This document shows, one piece after another, positions 1 to 7,904 of a DNA stretch of 64,000 nucleotides (the first letter of the stretch is position 1; the number at the start of each line of letters is the position of its first letter). Made by a program: the position numbers and the translations under genes. The stretch lies in NCBI RefSeq assembly GCF_036906915.1, contig NZ_JBAKHX010000003.1:158013-222012 (forward strand), read 5' to 3'. The stretch is from Phytohabitans sp036906915. GTDB lineage: Bacteria > Actinomycetota > Actinomycetes > Mycobacteriales > Micromonosporaceae. The notes under the pieces are model-generated. The model was not told the origin of the DNA and did not search any database. It saw only the letters and a list, made by a program, of their open reading frames with translations.

Positions 1-123
1 CGCCGGCGCCTCGCTGAACTTCGTGCCGATCTGCACGGCCGCGCGGGCACTGGCGGAGAGCGCGAAGATCCCATACACCACGATCAGGACACGGCCCGGC
101 CCCGAGTTGACCCGCTCACGCAC
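1..123 (-). CDS. Membrane protein, N-terminal fragment (runs off the window)
   Basis: Only the first 41 codons are inside the window, read from a GTG at 123. The visible peptide begins V-R-E-R-V-N and then has a hydrophobic stretch containing VLIVVYGIFALSA, so it looks like the first transmembrane helix of a small membrane protein. Its start overlaps the last codons of the upstream gene (stop at 116-118), which implies translational coupling in a two-gene operon. The function cannot be told from this fragment. Confidence 0.5.
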   Translation of the reverse strand, partial: MRERVNSGPGRVLIVVYGIFALSASARAAVQIGTKFSEAPA

Positions 124-481
124 CGGTGGCCTCCCAGAGCTGCTGGAGCCGCACGACGAGCACCGGCATGACCAGGCAGGCCACCGTGAGGATCACCGAG
201 CCCCACCGTGTGGGCTCCATCCGAGCGAGCCCGACGGCGACCGGTGGCAGCCCGAGGAAGGTGATCAGGTACCCGACGAAGGTGCCTGGCTCGCCGGGCC
301 GCTCGCCGCCGATCATCGCCACGACGGCCACGACCGTGAGCACGAGAGCGGCCAGCTCGACCACGGCCACGCCGATCACGTGACTGAGGTCCGGCGGCCG
401 GTTGCGGGCGGCGGCGATCGCGCACCACGCCGCGACGGCGAGCGCCGCGACGATGACCACGACTCCCAGGGTGTCGTTCAC
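116..481 (-). CDS. Small four-helix membrane protein, function unknown
   Basis: This is a 121-residue protein starting at GTG 481 (V-N-D-T-L-G). Four hydrophobic segments are evident, around residues 4-24, 33-57, 67-84 and 94-112, separated by short polar loops, so it is probably an integral membrane protein with little soluble mass. It overlaps the next minus-strand gene by a few bases, so the two are probably co-transcribed. I do not recognise a named family. The longer frame reaching upstream to 748 crosses the divergent gene and is not credible. Confidence 0.6.
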   Translation of the reverse strand: MNDTLGVVVIVAALAVAAWCAIAAARNRPPDLSHVIGVAVVELAALVLTVVAVVAMIGGERPGEPGTFVGYLITFLGLPPVAVGLARMEPTRWGSVILTVACLVMPVLVVRLQQLWEATGA

Positions 482-492
482 GGGCGCCACTC

Positions 493-509
493 TACTAATG
501 ACCGTAGTA
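493..509. promoter_or_regulatory. Inverted repeat in a divergent promoter region
   Basis: TACTA at 493-497 and TAGTA at 505-509 form an inverted repeat with a 7-base gap, in the 100-bp space between the minus gene starting at 481 and the plus gene starting at 582. The position suits an operator for the leftward gene. No regulator is encoded beside it. The assignment is tentative. Confidence 0.3.
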
Positions 510-581
510 AGCACTTGCGTGGTCACCGGCCGATAGGGCGCATATAGTTGAAACGCTCGATGGACCCTGGGGAGTCGCCGA

Positions 582-1298
582 GTGGAACTGACCGCTGTAT
601 GGGCGCTGCTGCTGACCGCCGGGCTCGTCATCCTCGCTCTGGTGGCGTTCGCGGCGGTGGCCGAGCGGCCCCGCACACCGCGCCCCGACCCGCGCAAGCT
701 GCGCGCCGCCGCGCAGGAGCTGGCGGTCCATGCCAACAAAGCGCACACCGAGGCCGGCCGCGCCGCCGGGGCAGCGGCCGACGCCCGCGAACGGCTCGCC
801 GAGGCCGAGCGCGCCCGCGACGAGGCGTGGGCCGCGCAGGAGGCGGCCGACCAGACCTACCGGCGGGCCTGGCAAGAGGTACTGGCCGGCCGGGCGGCCC
901 AGGACAGCCGGGTGGCCGACCCCGTCGAGGGCGCCGACGAGCAGCAGCGGGACGTGGCGCGGGCGGCTCTGACCGCGTACCGGAACGGTGACATCTCGGT
1001 CGAGCAGCTCCGCGAGGTGTGGCTGCGCGCCAGCGGCGACTGGGATCCCGAGCTGGAGGAGCGGGAGCGCGCGGCGTACCGGTACAAGCTGGAGGAGCGC
1101 GCGGCCCGGCGGGTGTACCACCGCGCCGACGTGGCCGTGCGGCACGCCGAGCAGGAGGTCCAGGTCGCCGAGGTGGCCCTTCAAGCCCTGCGGGACGAGG
1201 CGGCGGAGGCCGCTGTCGAGGCGCACGAGGCCCTCCTCGCCACCGAGCGGTACACGCAGCGCCGCAGGTTGCCACGACCCCGGCCGCGCACGGAGTAA
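582..1298 (+). CDS. Membrane-anchored coiled-coil protein
   Basis: The 238-residue product starts at GTG 582, preceded by GGGGAG about eight bases upstream. Residues 5-27 form one hydrophobic helix (ALLLTAGLVILALVAF). The rest is very rich in Ala, Glu and Arg, with long heptad-like stretches at roughly 40-95 and 160-225, so it is predicted to be a single-pass protein with a cytoplasmic coiled coil. The middle (about 115-150) is less repetitive, with motifs such as LTAYRNGDISVEQLREVW. It stands alone between a divergent gene and a leaderless downstream gene. No family is recognised; a structural or cell-envelope role is only a guess. Confidence 0.65.
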   Translation: MELTAVWALLLTAGLVILALVAFAAVAERPRTPRPDPRKLRAAAQELAVHANKAHTEAGRAAGAAADARERLAEAERARDEAWAAQEAADQTYRRAWQEVLAGRAAQDSRVADPVEGADEQQRDVARAALTAYRNGDISVEQLREVWLRASGDWDPELEERERAAYRYKLEERAARRVYHRADVAVRHAEQEVQVAEVALQALRDEAAEAAVEAHEALLATERYTQRRRLPRPRPRTE

Positions 1299-1312
1299 TA
1301 CCTGGTCACACG

Positions 1313-1318
1313 TAGGCT
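1313..1318 (+). promoter_or_regulatory. -10 element of a leaderless promoter
   Basis: TAGGCT lies exactly 7 bases before ATG 1326. That spacing puts the transcription start at or next to the start codon, and there is no Shine-Dalgarno sequence in the gap. The same TAGGCT-N7-ATG arrangement recurs at 10737. Confidence 0.5.
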
Positions 1319-1325
1319 GACCGGC

Positions 1326-2234
1326 ATGGGATTGAGGTTTGGCCTGCTAGGCACGGGTTACTGGGCGGCCGAGACGCAGGCGGCGGGGCTCGCCTCGCAC
1401 CCGGATGCCGATCTTGTCGCGGTCTGGGGGCGTGACCCGGCCAAGGCGGAGACGCTCGCGAAGCGATATGGCATCACGCCCTACGACGACGTGGACGCCT
1501 TGCTCGCGGACGTCGACGCGGTGGCCGTGGCGGTACCGCCGGACGTGCAGGCCGGCCTCGCGCTCCGGGCCGCCGAAGCCGGCCGTCACCTGCTGCTCGA
1601 CAAGCCGGTCGCGCTGGACACCGCCATGGCCGACCAGATCGTCACGGCGGTCGACGAGCGCGGGCTCTCCTCGGTGGTCTTCTTCACCAACCGGTTCTAC
1701 GGCAGCATCGCCGACTTCCTGACCGCGACCGCCGCCACCGGCGACTGGCACGGCGCCCGGATGACCCAGTTCGCGTCGATCTTCCAGCCGGGCAACCCGT
1801 ACGGCCTGTCGCCGTGGCGCCGCGAGCGTGGCGGGCTGTGGGATATCGGCCCGCACGCCCTGTCGGTGCTGTGGCCGGTGCTCGGCCCGGTCGCCGAGGT
1901 CACCTGCGTCGACGCGCCGCGCTCCACCGTGCACCTGACGCTGCGGCACACCGGCGGCACGGTCAGCACGGTCTCGCTGACCCTCGACGCGCCGCCCCAG
2001 GCCGGCATCCGTGACTGCGTGTTCTACGGCGAGAACGGCCTTGCGACGCTCCCGGGCGCCGACGGCACGGCGGTGGACGCGTTCACCAAGGCGGTCGGCG
2101 AGCTCGTCCGCGACGTTGCCGCCGGCGCCACACGCCACCCGTGCGACGTGCGCTTCGGGCGGGACGTGGTGGCTGTCCTGGAAGCCGCCGAGACCGCGCG
2201 CCGCGAGGACCGCACGGTCAGCGTGGCGGCGTAG
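1326..2234 (+). CDS. Gfo/Idh/MocA family oxidoreductase
   Basis: This 302-residue protein is an NAD(P)-dependent sugar or inositol dehydrogenase-type enzyme. The Rossmann fold opens with GLLGTGYWA at residues 5-13. The family's lysine motif appears as LLLDKPVALD (about residues 90-99), the equivalent of the EKP motif carrying the catalytic lysine. The C-terminal alpha/beta substrate domain follows, with GGGLWD-like and GPHAL sequence near residues 170-180. Length is slightly short for the family (usually 320-380) but both domains seem complete. The substrate is unknown. Its 3' end overlaps the convergent gene by 17 bp. Confidence 0.85.
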   Translation: MGLRFGLLGTGYWAAETQAAGLASHPDADLVAVWGRDPAKAETLAKRYGITPYDDVDALLADVDAVAVAVPPDVQAGLALRAAEAGRHLLLDKPVALDTAMADQIVTAVDERGLSSVVFFTNRFYGSIADFLTATAATGDWHGARMTQFASIFQPGNPYGLSPWRRERGGLWDIGPHALSVLWPVLGPVAEVTCVDAPRSTVHLTLRHTGGTVSTVSLTLDAPPQAGIRDCVFYGENGLATLPGADGTAVDAFTKAVGELVRDVAAGATRHPCDVRFGRDVVAVLEAAETARREDRTVSVAA

Positions 2235-4005
2235 GCAGTACCGGCACCGAGCGGCCGTCGCGACCGGTCGCGTGTACGGTCGCGGGGCCATCGGGCTTGT
2301 CCAGGTACGGGCCGGAGGTCACCACCGTGCCGCCGCGCTTGGTGGCGCCGTCGACGGTGACCTCGATGCTCTTCACGTCGCGGCTGCCCACCGCCACGTG
2401 GAACCAGTCACCGGCCGGCGAGTGCCACCACCAGCCCACCACGACGTGCCGGGCGAGGCGGCTGCACAGCCGGGTACCGGTGGCCTCGGCGACCACCCCG
2501 GCCGGCTCCCCGCCGATCTGGGTGACCGCCCAGATCCGGTTGCCGTCGCCGGGCAGGGCGGCACGCACGCACGCCAACTGGGCGCTGCTGTCGCGTAGCC
2601 GTCCCGACCAGACCTGCCACGCGGTGACCGACTCGGCGGCGGTGCCCCGCAGGCCGCCGACGGCGCAGCCCAGACGCCGCCAGAGGTCCGCTCCGGCGTC
2701 CAGCTCCGCGGGGCGGGTCATGTCGTTCGCCGGGCGGGCCGGCACGTACATGAGGTGCGCCAGCGCGGCGGTGCCGAGGTCGGCCAGCGTGAACGGTCCG
2801 CCGCGAGACACCTCGACCGAACGCAGCCGCAGCAGCGGCCCCCGCCAGCACCCCGCTTCGAGCGGTGGTGGCCCGGGCTCCGTGACGCCGTCCGTGATCG
2901 CCAACCGCTGCCACTCCTCGGCGCCCAGGTCGCCCACCTCGGCACCGGTCACCCAGGGCCCGAGTAGGTACCGCCCGGGGGTGAGCCGGATCGCGCTGGC
3001 CGCGTACCCGTCCGGGCGGGGCGCCGGCTCGATCCGTAGCGCCCGCTCGGTGCCCCTCTCGGTGTACGTGGCGATCCGGGTGGCGTCGGCCAGCACGGCG
3101 ACCGTGGTGTCGTCCACGTCGCCGGCGTACAGCACCTGCGGCGGCTCGTTGGGCGGTTCGCCGCTCACCTGGGTCGACTCCAGGTGCCCGTCGTACCAGG
3201 CCGTCAGCGCGCTGCGCAGCAGCGCGTCGTCACCCGCTCGAGCGCCCCTGGTGGGCCAGGTGCGGAGCGTCAGCTCGGTCGCCTTGGACCAGGCGTTCGC
3301 CGCCACGCGCCGCACCTGAAGCTGCTCCTCCGGATCGCTCCGCGCGGTCGGTACGCCGAACACCAGCGCGCCGGCGAGCGCCGCCGCGAGCACGGTCGCC
3401 AGCGCCGTCGCACCCAGCCTGGTGCCGCGCCAGAGCCGGATCATCAGCGGGTCGGGGGCGCGCAGCTGGACGAGCGTGGGGTCGGCGGGTGGCTCGGAGA
3501 GCAGGTGGCGCTGGTGGTCGGGGCTAAGGCCGTAGGCCTCGTGGATGCGCTGGCGCAGGGCGGACGCGGCGGCGAGCCGGCGCACTGCGTCGCTCCAGCC
3601 GGCCTGCTGGAGCAGCAGCACGGCATCGCGGGCCTGGAGGTTCTCCAGCATCGTGAGCGCGTACCCGGCCCGCACGCTGGGCTCGGCCGTGGCGAGCGCC
3701 TCGTCCAGTTCCCGGTGGGCCCGGCTGCCGGGCAGCGGGGTGTGCCACGCCCAGGTGACCACCACAGGCAGTGCCCGGCGGTGCGGTTTGGCGGCGCGGC
3801 GCAGCACGCGGACCACCAGTTCGGGGTACGTCAAAGGGGTACGCGCGCGCCACGGCAGTGCCCGGTGCACCAGCCGGTGCGCCCGGACGAGCCGTGACTG
3901 CCTGCCGGGCGGTGCGGGCGCGATCAGGTATGCGAGCCGCACCAGGCGCTCGTACTGCCGCACGAAGACGGTCTCGGCCCGGGCGGGCGGCGCAGAGGGC
4001 TCCAC
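2218..4005 (-). CDS. Membrane protein with degenerate ECF-sigma-like N-terminus
   Basis: The 595-residue product reads from GTG 4005; no clear Shine-Dalgarno sequence precedes it. The first ~180 residues are helical and Arg-rich. They include VFVRQYERLVRLAYLIA and, later, a stretch with AGYALTMLENLQARDAVLLL followed by DAVRRLAAASALRQRI, which resembles the region 2 and region 4 helices of actinobacterial ECF sigma factors without a recognisable promoter-reading motif. One transmembrane helix follows near 205-225 (GATALATVLAAALAGALVFG), then about 370 residues predicted outside the cell with several Trp and Cys. A membrane regulator or sensor derived from a sigma/anti-sigma fusion is possible, but that is inference. 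Confidence 0.6.
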   Translation of the reverse strand: MEPSAPPARAETVFVRQYERLVRLAYLIAPAPPGRQSRLVRAHRLVHRALPWRARTPLTYPELVVRVLRRAAKPHRRALPVVVTWAWHTPLPGSRAHRELDEALATAEPSVRAGYALTMLENLQARDAVLLLQQAGWSDAVRRLAAASALRQRIHEAYGLSPDHQRHLLSEPPADPTLVQLRAPDPLMIRLWRGTRLGATALATVLAAALAGALVFGVPTARSDPEEQLQVRRVAANAWSKATELTLRTWPTRGARAGDDALLRSALTAWYDGHLESTQVSGEPPNEPPQVLYAGDVDDTTVAVLADATRIATYTERGTERALRIEPAPRPDGYAASAIRLTPGRYLLGPWVTGAEVGDLGAEEWQRLAITDGVTEPGPPPLEAGCWRGPLLRLRSVEVSRGGPFTLADLGTAALAHLMYVPARPANDMTRPAELDAGADLWRRLGCAVGGLRGTAAESVTAWQVWSGRLRDSSAQLACVRAALPGDGNRIWAVTQIGGEPAGVVAEATGTRLCSRLARHVVVGWWWHSPAGDWFHVAVGSRDVKSIEVTVDGATKRGGTVVTSGPYLDKPDGPATVHATGRDGRSVPVLPTPPR

Positions 4006-4050
4006 GGGGGAGTCAACGTGGTGGCCTTGCGCGCGGTCACGGCCATCGGT

Positions 4051-4066
4051 ATATCGTTTTTGATAT
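4051..4066 (+). promoter_or_regulatory. Operator-like inverted repeat over a leaderless promoter
   Basis: ATATC (4051-4055) and GATAT (4062-4066) form an inverted repeat with a 6-base centre. A -10-like TATCGT lies at 4052-4057, 7 bases before ATG 4065, so the repeat covers both the -10 and the start codon. This suits autorepression by the XRE protein encoded immediately downstream. Confidence 0.45.
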
Positions 4067-4322
4067 GGAGGACGACCTGCCGCTGCTCCCGGGCTTCCGG
4101 GAGATGGCGATACGGCGCCGCGAGCTGCTCGCCCGGCTCGCGGAGCAGCGGCGCGCGGCCGGGCTCTCGCAGGCCGAGGTGGCCGTGCGGATGGGCACGT
4201 CCCAGCCGGCCGTCGCCCGGCTGGAGGCCGGCGAGGTCGACGTCCGGATGTCTACTGTGGAGCGCTACGCGGCCGCCGTCGGGGTGCGCCTGGAGATGCG
4301 CCTCCAACCACCTGGGAGGTAA
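4065..4322 (+). CDS. XRE-family helix-turn-helix regulator
   Basis: This is an 85-residue single-domain DNA-binding protein. The HTH spans roughly residues 23-62 and has the typical core GLSQAEVAVRMGTSQPAVARLE. The C-terminus ends in VGVRLEMRLQ, a short beta-rich tail common in antitoxin-like XRE proteins. The ATG at 4065 is chosen because a -10 hexamer and an operator-like repeat sit directly over it; longer frames upstream read through the divergent gene. The stop is 2 bases from the start of the ClpP-like gene, so the two form a tight pair. Regulator of the pair is the likely role. Confidence 0.8.
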   Translation: MEDDLPLLPGFREMAIRRRELLARLAEQRRAAGLSQAEVAVRMGTSQPAVARLEAGEVDVRMSTVERYAAAVGVRLEMRLQPPGR

Positions 4323-4324
4323 GC

Positions 4325-4945
4325 GTGAGATTGCGACTCGATCCGCCGGGACCCGCGGGCCCGCCATGGCGGCCCGGCGCGCCGCCGCCCATGCCAGACG
4401 AGCCGGCCGTCGAGGGCATGCCGCCGTGGTTGCAGGAGCGCATGTTCGAGCAGCGCATGGTGATAGTCACCGGCCCGCTGACGGGGCCCGCCGCCACCCA
4501 GGCCGCCGCCGCGCTGCTCACGCTCGACGCGCTGGGCACCGAGCCGGTACGCCTGCACCTGGCGACGCCCGACGGGGACCTGGCCGCCGCGTTCGGGCTG
4601 ATCGACGTGCTGGACTCGATGCGCGCCCCGGTGCACGCCCTCGTCACCTCGCTCACCGGTGGCGCCGCGATCGGCGTGCTCGCCGCGGCCAAGCGCCGGC
4701 TGGCGTACTCGCACGCCCAGATCCGCCTCACCGAGCCGCGTGCCGGCGCGGTCAGCGGCACCGCCGACGAGGTGGCCGCGGCCGCTGGCCAGTACCTGCG
4801 CGAGCTGGAGGAGCTGGCGCTGCGTGTGGTGGACGCGACGGGCCAGCCGCGCAGCCGGATCGAGGACGACATGGCGGCCGGCCGCACGTTCACGGCCGAG
4901 GAGGCTCGTGAGTACGGCCTGCTCGACGAGATCGTGGGCCGCTGA
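4325..4945 (+). CDS. ClpP-fold protein lacking the catalytic triad
   Basis: The 206-residue protein has the ClpP/crotonase fold from about residue 40 on: VIVTGPLTG, LHLATPDGDL, VHALVTSLTGGAAIG, then RLAYSHAQIRLTEP and the ending AEEAREYGLLDEIV. In active ClpP the oxyanion motif reads GxAASM with the nucleophilic Ser; here it reads GGAAIG (Ile near 116). The MIHQP histidine is replaced in IRLTEP (Thr near 136), and the terminal ERD aspartate by Gly near 186. The spacing between the first two motifs is about five residues shorter than usual. It is therefore probably not a protease by itself. It may be a scaffold or regulatory subunit, like ClpR of cyanobacteria. It is co-transcribed with the XRE gene. 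Confidence 0.75.
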   Translation: MRLRLDPPGPAGPPWRPGAPPPMPDEPAVEGMPPWLQERMFEQRMVIVTGPLTGPAATQAAAALLTLDALGTEPVRLHLATPDGDLAAAFGLIDVLDSMRAPVHALVTSLTGGAAIGVLAAAKRRLAYSHAQIRLTEPRAGAVSGTADEVAAAAGQYLRELEELALRVVDATGQPRSRIEDDMAAGRTFTAEEAREYGLLDEIVGR

Positions 4946-5040
4946 CCTCACCTCCCAGGATGAGGGTGTACGACCTGCGGCGTACGGCAGAGGCGGGTAA
5001 GACCAGTCTCGTGGTGGTCGGCCGGATCGGACGCCGCTCA

Positions 5041-5046
5041 TAGCGT
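5041..5046 (+). promoter_or_regulatory. -10 element of a leaderless promoter
   Basis: TAGCGT ends 6 bases before ATG 5053 and there is no ribosome-binding site between them, so the ABC transporter message probably starts at or beside its start codon. Confidence 0.45.
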
Positions 5047-5052
5047 CGAGGC

Positions 5053-5949
5053 ATGATCGAGGCACGGGCGCTGACGAAGCGCTACGGCGACAAGGTCGCC
5101 GTCGATGAGCTGTCCTTCACGGTACGGCCGGGGCAGGTGACCGGGTTTCTCGGGCCGAACGGTGCCGGCAAGTCCACGACGATGCGGATGATCGTCGGGC
5201 TGGACCGCCCCACCGCCGGCACGGTGACCGTGGGCGGCCGGCCGTACCGGGAACACACCGCGCCGCTGCGCCAGGTTGGCGCCCTACTGGAGGCCAAGGC
5301 CGTCCACAAGGGGCGCACCGCGCACAGCCACCTGCTGGCGCTCGCGCAGACCCACGGCATCGCCGTCCGGCGGGTCGACGAGGTACTCGGCATCGCCGGG
5401 CTCTCCGACGTCGCCGGCAAGCGGGTCGGTGGCTTCTCGCTCGGCATGGGCCAGCGGCTGGGCATCGCGGTGGCGCTGCTCGGCGACCCGGCGACGGTGA
5501 TGCTCGACGAGCCGGTCAACGGGCTCGACCCCGACGGGGTGGTGTGGGTGCGCAACCTGCTCAAGGGCCTCGCCGCCGAGGGTCGCACCGTGCTCGTCTC
5601 CAGCCACCTGATGAGCGAGATGGCGCTGACCGCCGACCATCTCGTGATCATCGGACGCGGGCGGCTGTTGGCCGACACCACGGTCGACGAACTGATCGCA
5701 CGGGTGGCCGTCGGTACCGTGCTGGTGCGCTCGCTCCGCACCGCCGACCTGCGCGACCTGCTCGTCGCCAACGGCGCCACGGTCACACCCACCGACTCGG
5801 GTGCCGTGCAGGTCGTTGGGCTGACCGCCGAAAAGATCGGCGACCTCGCGCTCGACGGCGGCCTGCCCCTGTACGAGCTGACCCCACGCCGCGCCTCGCT
5901 GGAAGAGGCGTACATGGAGCTGACCCGGGAGGCGGTGGAGTACCGATGA
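5053..5949 (+). CDS. ABC transporter ATP-binding protein
   Basis: This 298-residue ATPase of the ABC-2 (drug or antibiotic export) type has Walker A GPNGAGKST at about 34-42, signature LGMGQRLGIA (the usual LSGGQ altered to LGMGQ), Walker B TVMLDEP, and the H-loop VLVSSHL. The ~80 residues after the nucleotide domain match the C-terminal extension of multidrug and bacitracin-type exporters. It overlaps the permease gene by 4 bases (ATGA), so they are coupled. A histidine kinase and response regulator follow directly, which suggests the exporter is produced in response to an extracellular compound, probably an antibiotic. Confidence 0.88.
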   Translation: MIEARALTKRYGDKVAVDELSFTVRPGQVTGFLGPNGAGKSTTMRMIVGLDRPTAGTVTVGGRPYREHTAPLRQVGALLEAKAVHKGRTAHSHLLALAQTHGIAVRRVDEVLGIAGLSDVAGKRVGGFSLGMGQRLGIAVALLGDPATVMLDEPVNGLDPDGVVWVRNLLKGLAAEGRTVLVSSHLMSEMALTADHLVIIGRGRLLADTTVDELIARVAVGTVLVRSLRTADLRDLLVANGATVTPTDSGAVQVVGLTAEKIGDLALDGGLPLYELTPRRASLEEAYMELTREAVEYR

Positions 5950-6713
5950 TCACTTTTCGGCACGTGCTCCGGTCGGAGTGGACCAAGCTGATCTCGCTCC
6001 GGTCGACCTGGGCAACGCTCGGCGCCGTCGCGGCGCTCGCCGTCGGGCTGGCCGGCGCGATCGGGTACGGCGTGAGCCGGTCCGACCCGCCCGCCAACGT
6101 GGGCGAGGCGGTCGGCGCCGCGTTCCTCCCGCTCGACTTCTTCGTACTGGTCGTCGGCGCGCTCGGCGTCCTGCAGATGACCGGGGAGTACGGCTCGGGT
6201 CTGATCCGGGCCACCCTCACGGCGGTGCCGCGCCGGCTGCCCGTACTGGCCGCCAAGGCGCTCGCCTTCGCGGCGCTCACGTTTCCGGTCATGGTCGCGG
6301 TGTGCCTGGCGGCCTTCCTGGTGTGCCAGGCGTTCCTCGGCGAGGGCGGCGCGTCGCTTGGCGATGCGGGGGTGACCGGCGCGATCCTCGGCGCCGCCGC
6401 CTGCCCGGTGCTCATGGGCCTGCTGGGCCTCGGCATAGGCGCGCTGGTGCGGAATACCGCCGGTGCGGTCACCACCTTGGCGGCCGTGCTGCTGGTGGTA
6501 CCCGCGCTGCTGACGCCCGTGCTGCCGGGCGGTTGGGACGAGCGCGTCATGAAGTTCGTGCCCACCATCGCCGGCCAGGCCATGTACGGCGTCGGTGGCA
6601 ACGGCACGCCCTTCGACACCCTGGCGCCAGCCGCCTCCGCGGCGGTACTCGTCGGATGGGTGCTGGTGACGTTAGCGGGCGGAGCGGCCCTGCTGGCGCG
6701 CCGGGACGCGTAG
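5946..6713 (+). CDS. ABC-2 type transporter permease
   Basis: The 255-residue integral membrane protein begins ITFRHVLRSEWTKLISLRST, a signature opening of actinobacterial ABC-2 permeases. About six hydrophobic helices follow: near 20-40, 60-80, 95-120, 140-170, 172-195 and 225-250. The start ATG overlaps the stop of the ATPase gene. It is the membrane half of the exporter. The substrate is not evident. Confidence 0.85.
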   Translation: MITFRHVLRSEWTKLISLRSTWATLGAVAALAVGLAGAIGYGVSRSDPPANVGEAVGAAFLPLDFFVLVVGALGVLQMTGEYGSGLIRATLTAVPRRLPVLAAKALAFAALTFPVMVAVCLAAFLVCQAFLGEGGASLGDAGVTGAILGAAACPVLMGLLGLGIGALVRNTAGAVTTLAAVLLVVPALLTPVLPGGWDERVMKFVPTIAGQAMYGVGGNGTPFDTLAPAASAAVLVGWVLVTLAGGAALLARRDA

Positions 6714-6736
6714 TTTGCTGTGATGGGCTGCTGGTG

Positions 6737-7885
6737 ATGGGCAAGCTGCGGGCGGCGTTGCGCCGGCATCCCCGGTGGGTGGATGTCGGCCTCGCCGCGC
6801 TGCTCGCGCTCTTCAACGTTGCGGCACTGGAGCCCGGTGACGGCCTGGTGGCCGTGCTGTGCTTCCTCGCCGTGCACGCATCGCTGGTGTGGCGGCGCCG
6901 CTGGCCGGTACCGGTCTTCTGGGCGACCTTCGGCCTGGCTGTACTCGCCGGTGTGGTGATCGAGGTGCGCGTAGAGGGCTTCTACCCGGAGTCGGTCATC
7001 GCGTTGGCGGTCTACACGGTCGCGCGGTACGGGCCGCGCCGGCAGCTCGTGCCGATCGTGGCGGTGATCGGCATACCGGCGGTTGTCGCGCTCTTCTGGG
7101 ACGGTCCGAACTGGACGGTGGCCGGCTTCATCGGCTCGGCCCTCGCCGCGACGGTGCTCCTCGGCCTCGTGGTGCGCACCCGCGAGGCGTACCTGGCGGA
7201 GCTGGAGGAGCGGGCCCGGCGCCTGGAGCGCGAGCGCGATCAGCGGGCCCGCCTGGCGGTCGCCGCCGAGCGCGCCCGGATCGCCCGCGACGTGCACGAC
7301 ATCGTGGCGCACAACCTCGCCGTGATGGTCGCGCTGGCCGATGGTGCCGCGTTCACGGCCGCGGCGGCGCCCGAGCGGGCCGCTGACGCCATGCGGCAGG
7401 TGTCCACCACCGGCCGGCAGGCGTTGGGTGAGATGCGGCGGCTGCTCGGCCTGCTGCGCGATGCCGACGATGGCCGCGCGCCGCAGCCCGGGCTGGACGA
7501 CATCGACGAGCTGGTCACGCAGGTCCGCGCGGCGGGCGTGCAGGTGGCGCTCACCCGCGAGGGCGCACCGGGCGACTGGGGTCCGGGTGCCGGGCTGGCC
7601 GTGTACCGGATCGTGCAGGAGGCGCTGACCAACGTGCTCAAGCACGCCGGGCCACAGGCCATGGCGGAGGTGCGGCTGCGCTACGAAGACGGCGGCGTGG
7701 AGGTCGAGGTGAGCGACGACGGCTCCCCAGCCGGCGCGGCCGAGCAGGGAGAGGGGCACGGCGTCACCGGCATGGCGGAGCGGGCCGCGGCGTACGACGG
7801 CGAGGTCGAGGCCGGGCCGCGCGCCGACGGGCCGGGCTGGCGGGTACGCGCACGCCTGCGCCTCGACACGCGGGAGCCCGCATGA
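6737..7885 (+). CDS. Sensor histidine kinase (HisKA_3 family)
   Basis: The 382-residue kinase is read from ATG 6737 (GTG 6734 is an alternative). Residues 10-140 hold about four or five transmembrane helices with short loops. A coiled linker (EELEERARRLERERDQ) leads to the dimerisation helix with phospho-acceptor motif RIARDVHDIVAHNLA, then the HATPase domain with N box IVQEALTNVLKHAG and G box GHGVTGMAERAAAY. It follows the exporter permease by 23 bases and precedes its response regulator, so it probably senses the exporter's substrate or membrane stress. Confidence 0.88.
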   Translation: MGKLRAALRRHPRWVDVGLAALLALFNVAALEPGDGLVAVLCFLAVHASLVWRRRWPVPVFWATFGLAVLAGVVIEVRVEGFYPESVIALAVYTVARYGPRRQLVPIVAVIGIPAVVALFWDGPNWTVAGFIGSALAATVLLGLVVRTREAYLAELEERARRLERERDQRARLAVAAERARIARDVHDIVAHNLAVMVALADGAAFTAAAAPERAADAMRQVSTTGRQALGEMRRLLGLLRDADDGRAPQPGLDDIDELVTQVRAAGVQVALTREGAPGDWGPGAGLAVYRIVQEALTNVLKHAGPQAMAEVRLRYEDGGVEVEVSDDGSPAGAAEQGEGHGVTGMAERAAAYDGEVEAGPRADGPGWRVRARLRLDTREPA

Positions 7886-7904
7886 GCATTGAGGTAACTG
7901 GCGC

